From Phycomyces nitens (taxonomy: Eukaryota > Mucoromycota > Mucoromycetes > Mucorales > Phycomycetaceae): 64,000 nt of DNA. The stretch is from the NCBI GenBank assembly GCA_022702545.1, contig JAHRBC010000006.1, positions 682,001 to 746,000 on the forward strand. Direction: 5' to 3'. The notes below the pieces were generated by a model. That model saw nothing but the letters and a program-made list of their open reading frames with translations. It was not told the origin of the DNA and did not search any database. Shown piece after piece: positions 50,386 to 62,459 of this stretch. The translations under genes were made by a program, and so were the position numbers. Numbering within the stretch: the stretch's first letter is position 1; each line of letters starts with the position of its first letter.

Positions 50386-50903
50386 TGACAAGTGTTGAGT
50401 TGGTTTTGTGGTGCAACGTTGTCAGATATAAAAATGATGAAGGGTTGCCAACGAGTTCAGAAGGCAAAAATGTATAATAAAAAGGGATAAAGTACTGTGA
50501 TAACGCTCGGGTCTATCCAACAGTAAGGAGATTGGGGTAGAATGTATACAAAAGACAAATATAACAAGAGGTATGCTTATAATTATCGCGAAGAGTGATT
50601 ATAAGTCAATGACAATGAAATAAATGTGTAAGGATACAAATCAGGGTTTGATCAATAAAAATAAAGGTAGATAGAGATCATGTTTATTATTGCTTCATAT
50701 CAAGCCTTTTATACTGAAGAAATCTATACTATCTCATTATAACTTCTTCTAAGTATATTTGATGATGTTATGCCATGCGCAAGGGTACTTCTTCCACTAG
50801 GGTACCTCTTGCACATGGGTTTAAAAGAAATCCTGCAAAAGTCGTCATACTTTTACAGGATGTTCGTGGTCTGAACGGAACCAAAACGAGACACACCGTG
50901 TCA
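50386..50903 (+). mobile_element. Solo-LTR-like element, copy 1
   Basis: 518 bp bounded by TGACAAG...CCGTGTCA, that is TG...CA ends with TGACA/TGTCA inverted termini as in LTR retrotransposons. CAAC flanks it on both sides, and the right arm of the inverted repeat has the uninterrupted site, so this is a discrete insertion. It contains AATAAA-like signals (about 50655) and no coding sequence. About three quarters of positions match copy 2. A MITE with short terminal inverted repeats is the alternative. Confidence 0.7.
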
Positions 50904-50944
50904 CAACCGTAATAAAAAACACTGATCGATATGTGTAAAAGGTG

Positions 50945-53279
50945 TAATAATGTATTACAACATGTATGATATTTATTGGCTTTATCAATTTAATGTGTAG
51001 TCTTGTAAAAGATATAGACCATTAGATAACAAATGTGTTTATATATAAGACATGAACAGGCCATTATTTCATAGTATCACTAAAATAATGTCATTATAGT
51101 TATTAATATATCAAAGATTAAACACATAGGTAAATCGAAAGTATATCTAGTTTTTTTTAATCTACAAAGCAATATAATAGTAGTCAAAAACAATGCAAAA
51201 TATCTATAAAATATATGTTAAAAGATCTTTATAAATGAAATGCAGTCTTTAAAATAGTATTTTTATAAAATATATTTTGTATTCTGTTTATTCAGATCAA
51301 TAAATATATCCATTGAAATAATACCTATTAATGTAAATCTAGTTTTAAATGTTACATCGCTTAGTTTGAAGGACCCTTTTAAGAGGTTGACTAGTAGTAA
51401 TTTATTAGGAAACAAAGTACAGATCAGTGGAATAGTAATGAATTATGTAAGTGCGGACCAAATGCTATATTTTATATTTATTTCATTAATATCAGATATC
51501 AAGTTTTAATATAAAAGTTATTACAGATATTTATTCAAAGGCTTTACATGTATGAATTAAATTATACCATTCATAATAAGCAATATACTATAATTATTTG
51601 AATATGATCTTTCTTTGGATCCTACTTTTTCCTTTTTCTAGTTATTTATACCAGAGAATAAATACCGCAGTCTTTAAAAAAAGGCGTGATTCAAAGTCTA
51701 TAGACCATGATATTATTATATAGTTGCTTTTTTGATTTTAAAAACAAGGACTTTTTATAATATCTAAATAAGTCTTATGCAATTATGCAGCTGTAGATAG
51801 GAAATAAAAGTACTACGTTAAACTAATGCTTCTGATGAGCTTTTAATATTTGGGTTACGGATTTATATATTTTTGAATATTTAGTTTTTTCCCAAGCCAG
51901 CCTCTCTCCGAGTATTATAGATAGCAGCATAACTCCACTTGACTCCCATATATCCATCTCTAATTTTGTACCCAAAATTCTAGCAAGATTAAAGAGGTCC
52001 CTTTCTATGGTTTGTAAACTAATAGAGTAAATATGAGTAAAGCTAGTTACTTCTTAAAAATATATTTAAAAAATATTAAAATGACAAGTGTTGAGTTGGT
52101 TTTGTGGTCCAATGCTGTCAGATACAAATGATAAATAAGAATTGTCAGCGAGTTCAGAAACCAAAAATGTATACAATAAAAAGGATAGGCTACTGTAATA
52201 GCGCTCGGGTCTATCCAACAGTAGAAGGATGTAGTAAAACTTGTATATAAGATACATATATAACAAGAAGTATGCTTATCATTATTGCTAAGAGTGATTA
52301 TAACTCATTGACAATAAAATAGATCTACAGAATAATATAATCTGGGTTCGATCAATAAATAAGAATATATAAGGATGCATTTTATTGTTGCTTCATCTAA
52401 AGGCTTTATATGAGAACAGCATATAGTATTCTGTCGTAAAATTTCTTCTGATCAATACTGATAATGAAATACAATGCACAATGATGTACCTTATACAAGG
52501 CTTGAAGGAGATTCTGTAAAGAACGTCGTGACTCTTTGCAGGATGTTTATGGTCTGAGCTGAGCCAAAATAACACACACCGTGTCAAAGATATCCGTACA
52601 ATTAGTATTAATATAAAAACAATTGAAATATAACCCTAGTTGTTAGTAGTATTTCTGAACGTATAGTCGTAATTATCCCATTCAATAATATCTAAGAATT
52701 ATTTAAGAATGGTAAAATATATATTTGCTTGATATCATATCTTACATCAATATATTAAAATAACCTTTCGATTTATTTTAAAAAATAAGGAATTTGAGGT
52801 TGTTATAATTGACATGGTTTATTTTATTCACCGGTGTTTGTTGTATCGCTCATCGCAGTGAACTTCGAAGTAGTGATGTATCTGTAGAAATGCCCCGAAG
52901 TAGTTAAATAGTCTCTTAATCTGTTCTTTATTAAAATTGTCTTTCTACCCGTATCTATTTTCTTGTCACTGAGTTGGACATTTATACTACATAGCCAACC
53001 CACCATGTGTCATAATGCTCTTCTTGTATATTGAAACTCAAAATTATTTTAAATTACATTCATATAAACCCACAGTTATACACTTTTAACAGTTTTTATA
53101 AATACCCTTTTTTATTATAGTCGCTAAAATCATACGCTTATAGCAGTTACATATATGTTCAGCAGTAAATAAAAATCCCATTGGGTTAAACATTATAGTT
53201 TTGTACTCATGTGTATATTTAATATTTAGGGTGTGGACTGACCTACTTATTCCATTGGATAATGTTCTTTTTTGGTTTG
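50945..53279. other. Spacer (loop) of the long inverted repeat
   Basis: About 2.3 kb between the two arms. It contains the second LTR-like copy and AT-rich DNA without a supported gene; no transposase was found, so the inverted-repeat structure cannot be autonomous on this evidence. Confidence 0.7.
52082..52586 (+). mobile_element. Solo-LTR-like element, copy 2
   Basis: 505 bp, same orientation as copy 1, with the same TGACAAGTGTTGAGTTGG start and ACACACCGTGTCA end and the shared internal block GCTCGGGTCTATCCAACAGTA. Too diverged from copy 1 to be the partner LTR of one insertion. No clear target duplication remains, consistent with an older insertion. Confidence 0.65.
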
Positions 53280-55214
53280 CACCTTTTACACATATCGATC
53301 AGTGTTTTTATTATGATTGTTACTCAGATAATGTGTATCTTACTTAAAAGAAGTATATTACCGAGTATATTCAATATCTAAAATTAAGGTTAGCTTTAAG
53401 AATTAAGGATTTCTTTTGTTAATGCACTTTAATAGCGGTACGTTTCCCATTTTTTTTTCTGCGATAGATCAATAAACAAATGCTGTTTAATTAATCTTGT
53501 TAAATATCATTCATTTTAATATGCTCAGCCTTTATCATTTCGGTCTTTAGGGAATTGCTCTTTCATATGCTTTTGTATATTCGGAATTGATTGTGTCGCA
53601 ATATCGCGTTTGGATATTATAATACTAAAGCCGGTATCACTGCTGAATGTGCTACCAGAAATAAACTGCGATGGTAAAGATGATCTGATAGACATCAAAT
53701 ATCATACCTTGCCGGTGTTATCGGCTACTAATATCAAGCACTGAAATATACTCGGGCTGTTTCTCAAGTCCCATATTCATCATTAATGTATACCTATACC
53801 AGAGTTAAATGCTTAATACGTTGTGATATGGTTACTATATATGAATATTAAATGTGTTACATGTTACTTTGGATAAGACATACTATATTCAACCTCAACC
53901 TTCGTTTGACTTTTGGACTTCTACAACTGTAATAGTTATCCAAACTCGTTTACTTGTTTTTGGCAATATAAATTATACCTTAACGTAAAACGATAAGTAT
54001 TTGGTATAGAATGTAATGTTGTCGGCAACAATTATTTGCTAATATGTACTTAAAGAAATAATGATAGTGATTAGAAATAACCATCAAGGAGCTTTTTCAG
54101 TATCAAGGTTGACAAATGGATCAAGTAAAAATATTACTTGCTATGAAAAAGTACTAGATGCTTTCACAATTTGTACTTGAAACTTTTGATTTTTACATAT
54201 GTATATTGAATCAGTTGGTTCACTTTGATCTGGTTTCTTAGTATCCAGTCAATTATATAATGGTAAATGAGCCATTCAAATTATTAGTCTTTAGATTCAA
54301 AGTATAAAAGTAACAATATTCATACGTATATAATGTAAAATATGTATTAATAATGTTCTTTAATATCAAAAATGTAGTTTATTATTAGTATTTTGATTTA
54401 CAGAATATTCGTTTAGAATCAAATTACATGGTACCTACAATTAGTGCACCCAACTCTTCTTTTAATAACAAAATGTATCACTAACTATACATGGGGTTTT
54501 GTAGCCAAAATACCTACAAGCAACAATTGGATTACTCTGTAAAACTATTTTTGGAGACTTTTATATTTAAAATAGATATATCTTAAGGAAGTATAGTACT
54601 GAAGAAGTATAAAAATAAGATCAAGTTAACTTTTACTAGAAAAAGGCAATATGTAACACTCTGGAATTCACAATTAAGTTGATATTCAATGATATGTATC
54701 CGTTTATATTATACTCTATATTGAAAAAGGCTCAGCACATCTAATAGAATGCAATTCCTATTTTTTTTCCCAGATCATAGAACACAAGGAAACCTTGGAA
54801 ATAAACGGGAGAATATTGATAACTTACTGATAATAAAGATGTCAGACATTTATATGACAGTGAGAGTTTATATTCTGGAATTGCTTACAAGGCTTTATCA
54901 ATTAAGTAAAAGTAGTTTAACGTATTTGGTCCAACGCAAAAAAAACATAACTGGTAATCCGCAAACAATATATATATATTTCCTGTTCTTTACCAGTGCC
55001 GGGCGTATTATATTGGTGGTTAGATTTATCCGAATTGCTCGATCAAGAAAGTAATAGTTCTAATAAGAACACTGTTTTCAATGTGCGATAACCATCCTAA
55101 AGAAAACTTGGCAAAGCTGACAGCATATACCGTCTTATTTATGGAAAAGTAGTGTAACATTAGTTTATGCAACGATACTGAGTTGAACGTTTCCCCCGCA
55201 ATTGACTGCCTTTA
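53280..55214 (-). repeat. Right arm of long inverted repeat (uninterrupted)
   Basis: Reverse complement of the left arm, about 1.93 kb. It preserves the empty target sites of the LINE (about 55008-55021) and of the solo LTR (about 53315-53325). The outer end reads CCCGCAATTGACTGCCTTTA. An open frame at 54749-55054 is not recognisable and falls in AT-rich DNA, so I do not call a gene. Confidence 0.9.
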
Positions 55215-56127
55215 TCCAAGAAACAGCAAGTCGGAATTATGTGGTAAATGTCCATTCTAAGCTTTTCTGTATACATAATTGGTGTGTACCTTGCTCCAAT
55301 GTTATACACAAAGTAGCATTAACATATGAAAATATGCTCTCTCCAAATGTGGATCAGTGACAGATCACTGCCATACGGTAATTATAATCTATATTCAGCA
55401 ACTAATTCGCTGGTGCTGTTTAGCCAAGCGCCATGTTTAATGGAAAACTCCCTGAAAATATTCCACACCACAAATACATGTACTTGTTTCTATTAAAATA
55501 TAATTAAAAATCTCCTCTGCCACCAACAGACTTTGTGAACTTGGATTATATATTCCATATTTCACAAACAAACAAATAAAGGTGCTGGTAAAGACTAGTA
55601 TAGAATAAGCGGTTAGAGGCTCCAAGACACAATATTTCTCTACAAATTCCTTATACATGATATCTGTACTCGAAAATAAAGACATAGCAATTCATTAAGC
55701 GGGCCACAGGATGTCATGTATACACTGTTCTACTGATCGTGTATAACGTGTACACAAAATGAATTTGAGCCTTAAATAATATTAATAAATCCACAAGGTA
55801 GTACCCAAGAATTATTTGGCATGTTAATATCCCAGATTTGTTGAGAGGAATTTTTTGAAGAAAACTTAATGTCCATAGTCTCGCATCTATAGGACTTAGA
55901 TTCAATGGCGATTGGCGATAGGCGGAAAACACTCTACAACATCTTTACTGTAAAGTTGTACAGTGTTTAATCAGGGGATAATTATTATATTAGTAATTTT
56001 AAGCTGTTATAAGCATTCAATGAAATTAAAAACTAGTATATATACCAGCAAGACATCCCGTTCTTTTTTTTCATTATACAAATCTCCTTCTCATCTTTCC
56101 TTCTGTTCATCTTCAGTACTATCAGCC
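55215..56127. other. Intergenic region right of the inverted repeat
   Basis: No gene is visible. Its right end is the lipase 5 promoter and leader, which resembles the lipase 1 leader over TCATTATACAAATCTC. Confidence 0.55.
56037..56053 (+). promoter_or_regulatory. Shared lipase promoter core (TATA box plus flank), lipase 5
   Basis: TATATATACCAGCAAGA, about 75-91 bp upstream of the lipase 5 ATG at 56128. Identical to the lipase 2 promoter element on the minus strand at 30379-30395; lipase 1 has a weaker version (TATATATATTAATAAGACA). Confidence 0.55.
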
Positions 56128-57722
56128 ATGAAGTTCACTCCCTTGTCCGTTGTAGCAATTGCTATGCTCTTTGTCTCTTCTCCTGTTTCCATGGCTGCTC
56201 CTGCTACTGAGAACACCCTCAATACCGCTGTTACCCAGCCATTTACCCTCCCTGCAATTCTTGCTGGCCGTACATCGGTTCCAAAAAACTTGCCTGATGT
56301 TAACTTGTCTGCAGAAAAGACTGCCATTAAGACTAATGGACCTCTTCCTGCCAATGTCGAGCAAAAGGGTGGTATGGGTCTTAACTCTACTACTATCGAC
56401 TTTAGTGCCTCTGGATCTGGAATCTCTCGTAGGGCAGATGTTTATGCTACTGCCGCAAAGGTCCAGGAATTGAAGCTCTATACTCAACTTGCTGCCAATG
56501 CTTATTGTCGTGCTGTTGTTCCTGGAAACAAATGGAACTGTAAGCATTGCTCCCAGGATGACATTCTTGTTTCTACTTTTGATTCGTCTAAATACGACAC
56601 CAACGGATATGTGGCCCGTAATGATAAGTCCAAGGTCATTAACCTTGTATTCAGAGGTATGGGCTTAACGTTTATTAAATTGAGCCAATTCTAATACCTT
56701 TACTTGTTTCTAACAGGCACAAGCTCTCTTCCCAACTTTGTTGCCGTAAGTTTATATTAGATTTATATTGTATATTTTACAAGAATACTAATCCAATCTT
56801 GGTACTTTAAAAAGGATTTTGAATTCATTGCTCAAACCTACCCTCCTGTCAGCGGTGCCAAGGTTCACACCGGTATGAGCTAAAATATATTGTTTTTCAT
56901 TCTCTTGAATATCTAATTAACGTGTGAAATACAATCCTAGGTTTCTACAAAGCATATATGGAGGTACAGAAAGATGTTGTTTCCAGCATGATTGAACAGA
57001 TTACTGCTTACCCCAACTATCAAGTCGTTGTCTCTGGGTAATTATATATATATAACAGGATACTTCGAGTAAATACTTATCCTATTTATAATTGACTTTT
57101 AGACACTCTCTTGGTGGTGCTCTTGCTACCATTGGTGCTCTCGACTTGTATCAGCGTGATACTCGCTTCAACGCCAAAAACCTTGCTATCAGAACCTATG
57201 GTAATTTCAGAAACATATATCATGCTTACAATTATAATAACAATATACCTACAACAACCAGGCGGCCCTCGTGTTGGAAACCCTACATTTGCCTACTATG
57301 TCACTGGAACTGGAATCGACCTTGAACGTACCGTCGACAGACAAGACAGTATGTGCTGACATCCCTTTAATTTATTCCGTTACTAACATGTCTACCATTA
57401 GTTGTTCCCCATCTTCCCCCTCAGTCCTTTGGCTTCTTGCACCCCGGTGTTGAATACTGGATCAGAGAAGGCGACAACGTCAGTAAGTACTAATTGAGCA
57501 CAGTTTGCAAATAATAGTATTATTTGACAAACTAATTTATATTACTTTACTAGAAATCTGCGACGATGTCCTTGATTCTTCTGAGTGCTCCAACTCCATC
57601 GTCCCATTCACCAAGCTTTCAGATCACCTTAGGTAAATTCGGTTTATATTAAGCTTATAGGAAACTAATATACCTTTTATTTCAATAGCTACTTTGATAT
57701 CAATACCGGTCTCTGTCTTTAA
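56128..57722 (+). CDS. Class 3 secreted triacylglycerol lipase copy 5
   Basis: Nine exons (56128-56656, 56717-56745, 56815-56872, 56941-57037, 57103-57200, 57262-57348, 57402-57482, 57554-57632, 57689-57722) sum to 1092 nt, 363 aa. Start at ATG 56128 gives a typical signal peptide (MKFTPLSVVAIAMLF); the frame extends upstream but only through leader sequence. SRRADV is a likely dibasic propeptide site. All canonical lipase elements are present: FRGTS, GHSLGGA, GGPRVGN, RQD before VPHLPP, SDH near the end, and SYFDINTGLCL at the C-terminus, as in Rhizopus and Rhizomucor lipases. It is the closest relative of frameshifted copy 1, with near-identical introns and 3' flank. Expected to be the functional partner of that pair. 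Confidence 0.95.
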
Positions 57723-60700
57723 TTCATCATTTGTCTTTTTATTCATCAACACTATATATTTATTCGCTTCAAATCAGCTTCTTTATTTAAATAAAAAAAG
57801 GCCACTTTTTAGAGACCCAATAAACCCAAGTTATTGTTTTGTAAATTTTATTTTATCAACTTGCTTATTTTTATAAAAAGTAAATTAGATTTGAGAAAAT
57901 AGTTAATTGTAAAACCATATCAAATTTCTGTATATTATCAATAAATGTACTATTATCAAAATAATTATTATATTTTTTGGACTATCCTACCTTTAGGTTC
58001 TTTGTAAACAATTAATAAATTTCTGAAAAAAAAAGATAAACGTATGAGATGATGACTTTTCTTTTTTGATAAATAGGTACTTTAAATTCGAGGTAACTAT
58101 ACCGGAAACTCTAAATGAATGCATCGTGGGTATACTGCATTTGCGGATATATTATTTATCGTAGTTGAATTGTTTGCCAAGACATATACATGCTATATAT
58201 ATTACTTTGCCAGTCTGTTTGATTGCTCTTTTATTAAACATGATACAATTAATAATGTCAGACTTGAGTTTTTCTTTAACTTTTTTATGTGAAGAGACTA
58301 GATTGTTTTTTTAGCACGTATATATTCAGTATTCAAAGTTCTTTGACTTTTGGTAAAATATTAAATTTAAAGTAATTACACAGAATTAGCATGTCCGTAG
58401 TAATTCTGAGGAATATATTGAAAAGTCTAAAACAAATCTATTCTAAATGTTTTTTTTATTTGGGTTTGAATTCCATGTCAGGGCATAACAACTCAAAAGA
58501 TGGCTTTTGTAAGTATTCTTTGGTTATTCACTACATTCATATAAAATAATATATATATATATTCCATACATTTTAACGATATTAATGACACTTGCTGAAT
58601 TATGTGAATAAGAGATTTATAAAGATTTGAAGATTTTCCAATTATTCTCCATTGCCACAATAAAATATAGTGTGCGACAAGGATATTTAATCTTTTCTTT
58701 TCTTGGAATATCCGTCTATTAAAATAGGATTTTTCAGATATGCCCCAAAGCAACTTAAAAACTGCTCGTATATTCATTCAGGCTGTTAATAAAATAGAAT
58801 AAAAATAGGTAATATAACAATGTTGACTTGTGAATCATTAATCATCTTGGATTGCAATAGAAATTTTTATAAATATACTTTGGAGGGGAGCAGACTTTTG
58901 GTGTACAATCTAAATAAAAAGGTGGTTGTGTAACATAATTTAAACAGCAAAAAAATGAGGGGTAAGTTTAAATGGGCAGTGTGTATGTAGGTTATTTCAT
59001 TCAATGAAATTGAGTCTATAGAGTATTAATACTTTGAATTTGCAAAAGTTTTATTGTTAAGAAATAACCAGAAGATAGTCCTTTATTACTCAGCCCTGGG
59101 AATTACTATACACTGGTACCTGTAATTCGATAACAAAAAGGCTTCATGGATACGGAGAATAAGCGTGTGAAATACACTTGCCAACGAACAAAGGACGTTT
59201 AAACTGAAAATAGCATTAAATTATATTTTCTTTAATTTAAATATATTTAGCAAACATAGCCAGTAAACGGCCAATGACCTTGACTTTCTAGATTGAGAAA
59301 AGCACTTACTTTGATTTCAAGAGACCGGGATTTCTACCAACCTTAGTGTTTAACCTTGGATACTATATATGATTAGTTTATTAAAAGGTCTTAAGGTTCC
59401 CCAAGAATTCTCTATAAAAAATTTAAATAATAGACAAGACATTTTATCAGTAGAGAATCAATTTTATCCTTGGTTGAGTGGAGCTTTATTATTAACATTA
59501 TCACATCAGTTGGGATATTGAATTGTAAAAATCACATAACAGACCAAATTCGAAATGAAATTCCTAAAATTTTATTTGCTTCAAGTGCTTGTTTGCCTTT
59601 TTCTTAAGCAAAGAAATGCATTGATGAATATGATCAGATAATTATGTTTTATTAGTACTCTATAATATACAGTCTATCGCTTGCAGCCATAAACTAGCAA
59701 AAACTGGCGATTCTAAAGACAAGATGTAAATCTTTTTGATAGAAAAAAAATAGAGTGTATATGTACATATCTTTATAATGGATACTGTGTCTCTAGTACA
59801 ATGTTAGCTACCCAAAGCTTAGAAACGCCAAATAGAACAATAGAAATATTCTAGGACAAATTTGCTCATATGGCTTGCAAGAGAAGATAGAAACTGATAG
59901 CACCAGTTGTTTTTTTCTACCACTCTGCTATGAAGTCTTGAGTTCAATTGTGTTATGTTACAATCCATACGGCATAAAATAAAGAAGGAGGAAACTAATC
60001 ATACTTTCCAGCATCAATTTATGCTCATGGCATGTTACTAAATGTGTTTTCCCCATCACACATCTCCGCATTTATTATATCTTTTCAGATCAATCTTTGC
60101 CCATCAAATTCCTTATTTGGCTCTGTACATCTATAAATTTATAAATCTCAAGATTGCACAATCGATATCTGTTTACTGCTGTCTTTTATAGAGTTGTTCT
60201 ACCAGTACGAGTTGTACCATTGTTGTGAAAATCATAATGAAGTGACTTATAAATCTCCACACAAATAATTTCTTTTTAGGCTTGGCTTTCGAGGGAAAAT
60301 GCTTATCATACAATGTTTAGGTCTTGGTAATAAGCAGCAATTTATTTTATAAAATAGTATACATTCAAGATAATATATAATTTAATGTACAATGTGCGTA
60401 TATGAAAAGTGTGTATAATTATTGAAATATTTAATATTTAAACAGAGAAAATATCAAAGTTAAAATAAATGCTTTATAATACATTTTCCAGCGATTGTAC
60501 ACAGGTGTTCCACTGATCGTGTGTTTTGCACCTGTCAATGCATGTAAAGGCTTTGAAAAACCCACATTTATATGTAATCAATAGGGACTGTAATACATGT
60601 GTTACTAACCCTGGAGTAACAAGAAAGAGAAGTTATCGTAAGGAATATTTTATTTTATTTTCAAGATCATTAAGTGTATTATGGATATAGCATTTACATA

Positions 60701-60884
60701 TGGAAGCTTACTCTGTGTGAAAGTACCACATCATTTTGTGGAATACTTGGTTACAATGGACATGAATTCTATCAAATATCTTTTTGTAAATTTAAGATGG
60801 GGTATGTATATATAAAGAGGATATATCTTTGTTTCTTGGCTTCGATATCTTTTTCTCATTTAATCCAAGGAAATACCAATTATC
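57723..60884. other. AT-rich intergenic region between lipases 5 and 6
   Basis: 3.1 kb without a supported gene. The first ~65 bp match the lipase 1 3' flank. A frame on the minus strand at 58493-58777 is not recognisable. Confidence 0.55.
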
Positions 60885-62459
60885 ATGAAGGCCTATTCCA
60901 TATCTGCAATTACCATTTCTGTTCTAGTGGTGTTTTCCTCTGCAGCCATGGCCGCTCCTGTCCAAGCTGGTAGTGGGTCACTCGTATCGAGAAGCTATGT
61001 TCTCCCGCCGGCAATTCCTAATCGCGTAAATCTTCCGGGGACTCTACCTGAGATTGACTTTGATGCTGAAACTTCAGCCCAAACACAAAATGGCCCTCTT
61101 CCTGCGGGTACTGAGCAAAAAGATGGTATTGCCATAAATGCAACTTCTGTTCCCTCCAACATGCGGCTTACGACAGCCAGCCGCGATTCCTCTATTTATG
61201 CAACCACTCAGCAAATCAATACATTGAAAGTGTACACAACATTGGCAGCCAACTCTTATTGCCGTGTTGTTGTTCCATTTAATGAATGGGCTTGTGCACA
61301 CTGTTCAAAGAATGATATTCTTGTCAAGTCATTTTTCTCCTTGGTGTTTGATACAAACGGATTTATTGTGAGAAACGATAAAGATAAGACAATCAACTTG
61401 TCCTTCAGAGGTTTGTTCGAATCAATAAATCAAATGTTAAAAAGTTATTGACACTCGATCCTTTTGTATAGGCACAAATTCAATCAGAAGCTTTATAACC
61501 GTAAGTAAAGATTATATAGACTCGATAGTGGTATTAATTATTAACGCATACTTTAAGGATATTGAAATTATCTCTCAATCGTATCCTCCTGTAAAGAATG
61601 CCCGTGTACATACTGGTAAGTTAGATAACACGATTAAAAGATCAATTACATGTTACTAATACTCCAAAACAATTCAGGCTTCTACAACTCATATTTGGAA
61701 GTTCAGAATACTGTTGTATCATCAATGATTGACCAGATAACAAAGTATCCAAGCTACAAGGTCACTGTATCTGGGTAAGATTATTAGTACATGTTTTCTT
61801 GTAGACAAGATTTGTAACAAGCTGTAATTTTCTATTAGACATTCTCTTGGTGGCGCTGTTGCTGTAATCTCTGCCATGGACCTATACCAGCGAGATAGCC
61901 GCTTTACTGCAAGCAATCTTGCTGTTTATACATTTGGTAATTTTAACTCTTTTTATTTTGATGTAATATAAAAGTCACTAACACACTACTTTACTCAAAG
62001 GCTCTCCGCGTATTGGAAACAAGGAATTTGCATACTATGTCTCTGGCACTGGTATTAAAATCCAGCGTGTAGTCAACGACCGCGATAGTAAGTATAACTT
62101 ATTTGATATATATATAGCTTTTACTTATCACTCTTTTATAATAGTCGTTCCTCATCTTCTTCCCCAAGCAATTGGTTATTATCATAACGGCGATGAATAT
62201 TGGATCAGAAGCAGTACCTCTGTCAGTAAGTACTAGTAACTGCTTTTTACAAAACATTTTAAACGTATTCTAATGCTGTCATGTTTGATAGAAATATGCA
62301 ACAAAGTACTTGATTCCCGGGATTGTTCAAACTCGATTGTTCCCTTTACTTCTGTAACCGATCATTTATCGTAAGTCTTGGTGCATACCAATTCGAATAC
62401 CCTTTACCAACTCATATTTTTATAGATATTTTGGTATCAACACAGGGCTGTGCCTTTAA
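60885..62459 (+). CDS. Class 3 secreted triacylglycerol lipase copy 6
   Basis: Nine exons (60885-61410, 61472-61500, 61558-61615, 61678-61774, 61839-61936, 62001-62087, 62145-62225, 62292-62370, 62426-62459) sum to 1089 nt, 362 aa. The signal peptide starts at ATG 60885 and ends near AMAAP. The triad is intact: GHSLGGA, NDRD before VPHLLP, TDHLS. GSPRIGN replaces GGPRVGN, and a dibasic propeptide site is absent (ASRDSS). The sequence IDQITKYP in exon 4 is shared with copy 4, as is the ending GINTGLCL, supporting a 4/6 subgroup. The donor of intron 1 is GTTTGT, less standard than in the others. Frame is open throughout. Confidence 0.93.

Larger units (their letters stand above)
43146..50944 (+). 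repeat. Left arm of long inverted repeat (interrupted by LINE and solo LTR)
   Basis: After removal of the LINE (43353-48680 plus one target duplication) and the LTR-like element (50386-50903), about 1.93 kb remain that are the reverse complement of 53280-55214. Compared stretches differ by isolated substitutions and one-base length changes in homopolymers. The outer end lies in a TA-flanked sequence (TA AAGACAGCCAATTGCGGG), mirrored on the right. No coding sequence is recognised in the arm. Confidence 0.9.

Noticed and set aside
50386..52586. The two LTR-like copies as the paired LTRs of one retrotransposon
   Set aside because: They are too diverged, and sequence right after copy 1 continues the inverted-repeat arm, so copy 1 is solo.
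54749..55054. 101-codon frame in the right arm of the inverted repeat
   Set aside because: Composition is that of AT-rich DNA, no motif is visible, and the same sequence in the left arm is split by the LINE.
55963..56127. Upstream extension of the lipase 5 frame
   Set aside because: The extension reads through the TATA box and leader; the ATG at 56128 gives the signal peptide shared by the other copies.
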